DNA from: Bifidobacterium breve
GTDB lineage: Bacteria > Actinomycetota > Thermoleophilia > Miltoncostaeales > Miltoncostaeaceae
NCBI GenBank assembly: GCA_945876305.1
Contig: CAMCOB010000055.1
Location: forward strand, 1-8,222
DNA: 8,222 bases
Reading direction: 5' to 3'
Shown: one piece after another, positions 5,989 to 8,222 of the stretch
Numbering within the stretch: position 1 is the first letter of the stretch
Layout of the letters: each line of letters starts with the position of its first letter
The notes under the pieces: generated by a model
What the model was told of the DNA's origin: nothing
Seen by the model: the letters and a program-made list of their open reading frames with translations, nothing else
Databases searched by the model: none
Translations under genes and position numbers: made by a program

Positions 5989-6768
5989 GTGATCGACCTC
6001 TCCGCACACCTGCTGCACGGCCTCCCGGCGCTACCCGATGCTCCGCCCGACCTTGAGTCGGCGCTGGCCATGGCCCGCGGTATTGCGGAGGCCGGCACCA
6101 CCACTGTGGTCGCGACCGCAGCCATGGTCTTGCCAGATCCCGCACTCATCGGCCTGGCAGATGCCGCGCGCACTGAGCTCGCTGCTGCGGTCCGCGAAGA
6201 GGGGATCGACCTCGACATCCTTCCCGGGCTTGAGCTCTCGCTGGATGCGGTCGCGGGGCTCGACGACGAATCGCTCGTGCAGTGCACGATCGGACGCGGT
6301 GGCCGCTGGCTTCTGGTCGCCCTGCCCGACACCGGTTGGCCCATCGCGCTGCCCGCCCTTATGCAGAGCCTTGAGATGCGCGGCCTCGGCATCGTCATCG
6401 CTCACCCTGAGCGGTGCGAGTCGGTGCAGCTCAGCCCCGATCGCCTACGCGACCCCATCGGTCGCGGCGCGCTCATACAGGTGGATTGTTCGTCGTTTGG
6501 GGGATGGCACGGCGCCCGGGCCGAACGATCTGCCTACGGGCTGCTTCGTGCGGGTATGGCCAACGTGCTGGCGTCGGGCGCGCACTGGGATAGGCCCTAC
6601 CCCCTGGGGCTTGAGACTGGCCTGCTTGCATCGGAGCACGTGCTCCGGCGCACACGTGCCGAGCTGATGTGGATGGTTGAGACCGGCCCATCACGAATCG
6701 TGGCGGGCGAGCCAGTTCGCTCACCCCGCATGGTGCCGGTGCCTCGAGGTGGGTTCGAGCCGGCCTAG
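5989..6768 (+). CDS. CpsB/CapC (YwqE)-like PHP-fold protein with degenerate metal site
   Basis: A 259-aa protein aligned by eye along its length with the CpsB/YwqE branch of the PHP superfamily, manganese-dependent tyrosine phosphatases that control capsule synthesis. Shared landmarks are the MIDL start, DLESALAMARGIAEAGTTTVVAT (about 22-43), LPGLE (E82), LIAHPER-like IAHPER (H139), the core GALIQVDCSSFGG, and ASGAH (H199). Several expected metal ligands are changed. The first His of the N-terminal HXH is Ser5 (H7 remains), the ATPHH pair is A44-A45-M46, and the Asp of SDAH is Gly197. Phosphatase activity is therefore doubtful; this may be a pseudoenzyme or a protein with another role. The GTG at 5989 is preferred to the in-frame GTG at 5977 because it gives the family start and because 5977 lies inside the -10 box. 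No ribosome site is visible, consistent with leaderless translation. It ends against the convergent epimerase gene. Confidence 0.72.
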   Translation: MIDLSAHLLHGLPALPDAPPDLESALAMARGIAEAGTTTVVATAAMVLPDPALIGLADAARTELAAAVREEGIDLDILPGLELSLDAVAGLDDESLVQCTIGRGGRWLLVALPDTGWPIALPALMQSLEMRGLGIVIAHPERCESVQLSPDRLRDPIGRGALIQVDCSSFGGWHGARAERSAYGLLRAGMANVLASGAHWDRPYPLGLETGLLASEHVLRRTRAELMWMVETGPSRIVAGEPVRSPRMVPVPRGGFEPA

Positions 6769-7694
6769 ACGCCCCGGGCGGCGGCGAGCGCGGTATGTGT
6801 GCGGGGAAGCCCCTCCTCCACCTGCACGGTGGGGGTCCATCCGAGAACCGTCGCGGCAAGGGCGGCATCGAGTGCGCTGCGCTGTACCTCACCGGTGCGG
6901 GCGGGCGCATGCACCGCATCGCCCCCGCCGAGAATGCGCACGAGATCGAGCACTGACACCTCACGCCCCGTTCCGATATTGAGGGTGATGTCGGGCGTCC
7001 CGCCCTCGGCGCGCAAGAAAGCGTCCACGACGTCGTCGACGTACACGTAGTCACGTGTTTGCAGGCCGTCGCCGAACACCTTCATCGGCTCGCCGTCGAT
7101 GAGCTTGCCCGAGAAGATGGCCACAACACCCGCCTCGCCGTGGGGGTCCTGGCGCGGGCCGTACACGTTGCCGAGCCGCAGGCGCACGGTCGGAATGCCG
7201 TAGAGGCGTCCGTACAGCGCGCAGTAGGCCTCGCCACTGAGCTTGCTCTGTCCATAGTGGGACATGGGCCGGGGATCGGCCGTCTCAGGGGTAGGAATGG
7301 GAAGGCCGTCGTACTCGCCGTATGCCCCACCCCCTGTGGCCGCAAACATGACCCGTGCGCCGTTGATGCGCGCGGCCTCAAGTACGGACAGGGTGCCGCC
7401 GATGTTCACATCCGCGTCAAACGCGGGGTCCTCGATGGCTTTTCGCACATCTGCCTGCGCCGCCATATGAAAGATGGCGACCGCCCCGCTCTCACTCGCG
7501 ACCCGTGCCACGCCTGCCGAATCGCGGATGTCCACCTCGTGAAAGGTGGCGCCCTCGGGCAGGTTTGCGCGGTGGCCAGTGGCGAGATTATCGACCACGT
7601 GCACCTCACGGCCACTCGCAACAAGCGCGTCGGCGAGCGTGGATCCAATGAATCCTGCTCCGCCTGTGACGATGACCGATCCGGCGGTCGCCAC
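6765..7694 (-). CDS. NAD-dependent epimerase/dehydratase, UDP-glucose 4-epimerase-like
   Basis: A 309-aa extended short-chain dehydrogenase/reductase, close to the usual GalE-like length. The N-terminal Rossmann motif is TGGAGFIG (10-17), with Asp35 (VVDNL) favouring NAD over NADP. The catalytic set is T120 (AATGGGAYGE) and Y147-X3-K151 (HYGQSK). GNVYGPRQ (about 175-182) and RDYVYVDDVVDAFL (about 214-227) are typical of sugar-nucleotide epimerases and dehydratases. The likely reaction is C4 epimerisation of a UDP- or dTDP-sugar for surface polysaccharide, but substrate cannot be fixed from sequence. I chose the GTG at 7692-7694 because it begins just before the nucleotide-binding motif and has GCGAGG about 6 bases upstream; a longer open frame to 8153 runs antisense to tmk and is not credible. 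Its TAG overlaps the TAG of the convergent PHP-like gene within one CTAG. Confidence 0.9.
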   Translation of the reverse strand: MATAGSVIVTGGAGFIGSTLADALVASGREVHVVDNLATGHRANLPEGATFHEVDIRDSAGVARVASESGAVAIFHMAAQADVRKAIEDPAFDADVNIGGTLSVLEAARINGARVMFAATGGGAYGEYDGLPIPTPETADPRPMSHYGQSKLSGEAYCALYGRLYGIPTVRLRLGNVYGPRQDPHGEAGVVAIFSGKLIDGEPMKVFGDGLQTRDYVYVDDVVDAFLRAEGGTPDITLNIGTGREVSVLDLVRILGGGDAVHAPARTGEVQRSALDAALAATVLGWTPTVQVEEGLPRTHTALAAARGV

Positions 7695-7716
7695 TGCTAG
7701 CCTCGCCCTGTTATGG
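7695..7716. promoter_or_regulatory. Very short divergent promoter region between epimerase and the tmk series
   Basis: Only 18 bases separate the epimerase GTG (7694) from the first + strand ATG (7713). On the + strand TAGCCT (7698-7703) fits TANNNT and lies 9 bases before that ATG, suggesting a nearly leaderless transcript. On the minus strand CATAAC (7715-7710) matches TATAAT at four of six positions and would give a short leader with the GAGG ribosome site. If both are used, the two promoters overlap face to face. Confidence 0.3.
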
Positions 7717-7811
7717 CAATCACTCGCTGCGTCATCGAGATGTCCTTCGTCGACCACCGATCGCGCGGCAGCATGGCGGCCCGCTGCCTCCCGCGCAAGG
7801 CACGCGCATGA
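7713..7811 (+). CDS. Possible 32-aa ORF at the head of the tmk series
   Basis: ATG at 7713 opens a 32-codon frame rich in Arg, Ala and Met, with two Cys residues, ending in a TGA (7809-7811) that overlaps the next ATG (7808-7810) as ATGA. I recognise no family and see no signal peptide or membrane segment. There is no ribosome site; a TANNNT box 9 bases upstream would make it nearly leaderless. The overlap with the next gene is the main support. It could instead be an untranslated leader that happens to be open, or a short coupling ORF whose translation matters more than its product. Confidence 0.35.
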   Translation: MAITRCVIEMSFVDHRSRGSMAARCLPRKARA

Positions 7812-7981
7812 CCACCTCAGGATCCGGGCCCCTGCCCGAGGTGCTCGCGCGACTTTCGGAAGGGATGCCACCCCCACCGCAGATTCGCCCTGCGACCGGG
7901 GCAGGGCGACTATTCGGCATCGCCATCTGCGTGATAATCGCCGTACTGGTGGTGCTCGCGAGCACTGGAGCCGTGCTGTGA
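7808..7981 (+). CDS. Small single-pass membrane protein (57 aa)
   Basis: A 57-residue protein with an N-terminal soluble part containing PPPP at 21-24 and one hydrophobic helix at about 35-54 (LFGIAICVIIAVLVVLASTG), so it is probably anchored in the cytoplasmic membrane. The ATG has AAGG 7 bases upstream. The TGA (7979-7981) overlaps the tmk GTG (7978-7980) as GTGA, so the gene is very likely translated and coupled to tmk. The strong third-position G/C bias agrees. I do not recognise a family. The helix lies at the C-terminal end with almost nothing after it, like a tail anchor. Confidence 0.65.
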   Translation: MTTSGSGPLPEVLARLSEGMPPPPQIRPATGAGRLFGIAICVIIAVLVVLASTGAVL

Positions 7982-8222
7982 GCGGGCGCTTCATCTCGCT
8001 TGAGGGCGTCGACGGATCGGGCAAGAGCACACAGGCATCGATGCTGGCCGACGCCCTGCGCGACCGCGGGCACGAGGTGGTGGCCGTGCGCGAGCCCGGC
8101 GGAACGCCCCTGGGTGAGGCCATCCGTGATGTGGTGCTCGGGCCTGATGCCATGAGCCCCTGGGCCGAGGCCCTGCTCTTTGCCGCGGCCCGCGCCCAGC
8201 TTGTCGCCGACGTTATCCGCCC
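7978..8222 (+). CDS. tmk: Thymidylate kinase (partial, N-terminal part)
   Basis: The first 81 residues of dTMP kinase, which phosphorylates dTMP to dTDP with ATP in the cytosol for DNA synthesis. The P-loop EGVDGSGKST (9-18) and REPGGTPLGEAIRD, the dTMP-binding DR/REPGG region (about 42-55), are diagnostic, and LLFAAARAQLV follows as expected. The start is GTG at 7978-7980, with GGAG at 7967-7970, 7 bases upstream. It overlaps the stop of the 57-aa membrane protein by four bases. The gene is cut by the window end, so the LID region and C-terminus are not seen. Confidence 0.96.
   Translation, partial: MSGRFISLEGVDGSGKSTQASMLADALRDRGHEVVAVREPGGTPLGEAIRDVVLGPDAMSPWAEALLFAAARAQLVADVIR

Noticed and set aside
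7695..8153. An N-terminal extension of the epimerase frame on the minus strand
   Set aside because: It would add about 150 Arg/Ala/Ser-rich residues before the Rossmann motif and run antisense to tmk and the small coupled ORF. The GTG at 7694 fits the family start.

Overview
The window is about 65% G+C and reads as chromosomal DNA from an actinobacterium-like, respiring bacterium. The signs are a high-GC genome, GTG starts, TANNNT-type -10 boxes, at least one probable leaderless gene, a monohaem cytochrome c lipoprotein and an ETF:quinone oxidoreductase. A deep-branching actinobacterial lineage such as Thermoleophilia or Acidimicrobiia would fit, but that placement is inference. There is no mobile element, CRISPR array, phage gene or toxin-antitoxin pair that I can support, and most genes are housekeeping.

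Layout. Bases 1-180 hold the C-terminal end of an unrecognised + strand gene, followed by about 190 non-coding bases. From 3304 down to 370 a compact minus-strand operon encodes a cytochrome c lipoprotein, a STAS-domain anti-sigma-factor antagonist, seryl-tRNA synthetase (serS) and a PfkB-family sugar kinase, with junctions of +11, +3 and -1 bases. A 115-base divergent region with small inverted repeats separates this from a + strand gamma-class carbonic anhydrase (3420-3938). That gene converges on an ETF:quinone oxidoreductase (5688-3994, minus), with a strong GC hairpin between them. Upstream of the oxidoreductase, on the same strand, lies tRNA-Ala(CGC) (5855-5927) with its own hairpin terminator.

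A divergent promoter region follows. It carries a perfect 12-bp inverted repeat whose arms each contain a -10-like TAGTGT. It serves tRNA-Ala on one side and, on the other, a CpsB/YwqE-like PHP-fold gene (5989-6768) that has lost several metal ligands. That gene ends inside the stop codon of a convergent NAD-dependent sugar-nucleotide epimerase (7694-6765). On the far right, divergent from the epimerase, is a translationally coupled + strand series: a 32-codon ORF, a 57-aa single-pass membrane protein, and thymidylate kinase (tmk), which runs off the window.

How they fit together. The oxidoreductase and the cytochrome point to electron transfer into a quinone pool and respiration, and the carbonic anhydrase is general CO2/bicarbonate metabolism. 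The PHP-like gene and the epimerase are both families linked to surface polysaccharide. I found no clearly new multi-gene system. The best leads are the degenerate PHP protein, the missing iron-sulfur cysteine in the oxidoreductase, the symmetrical divergent promoter, and the small coupled ORFs before tmk.
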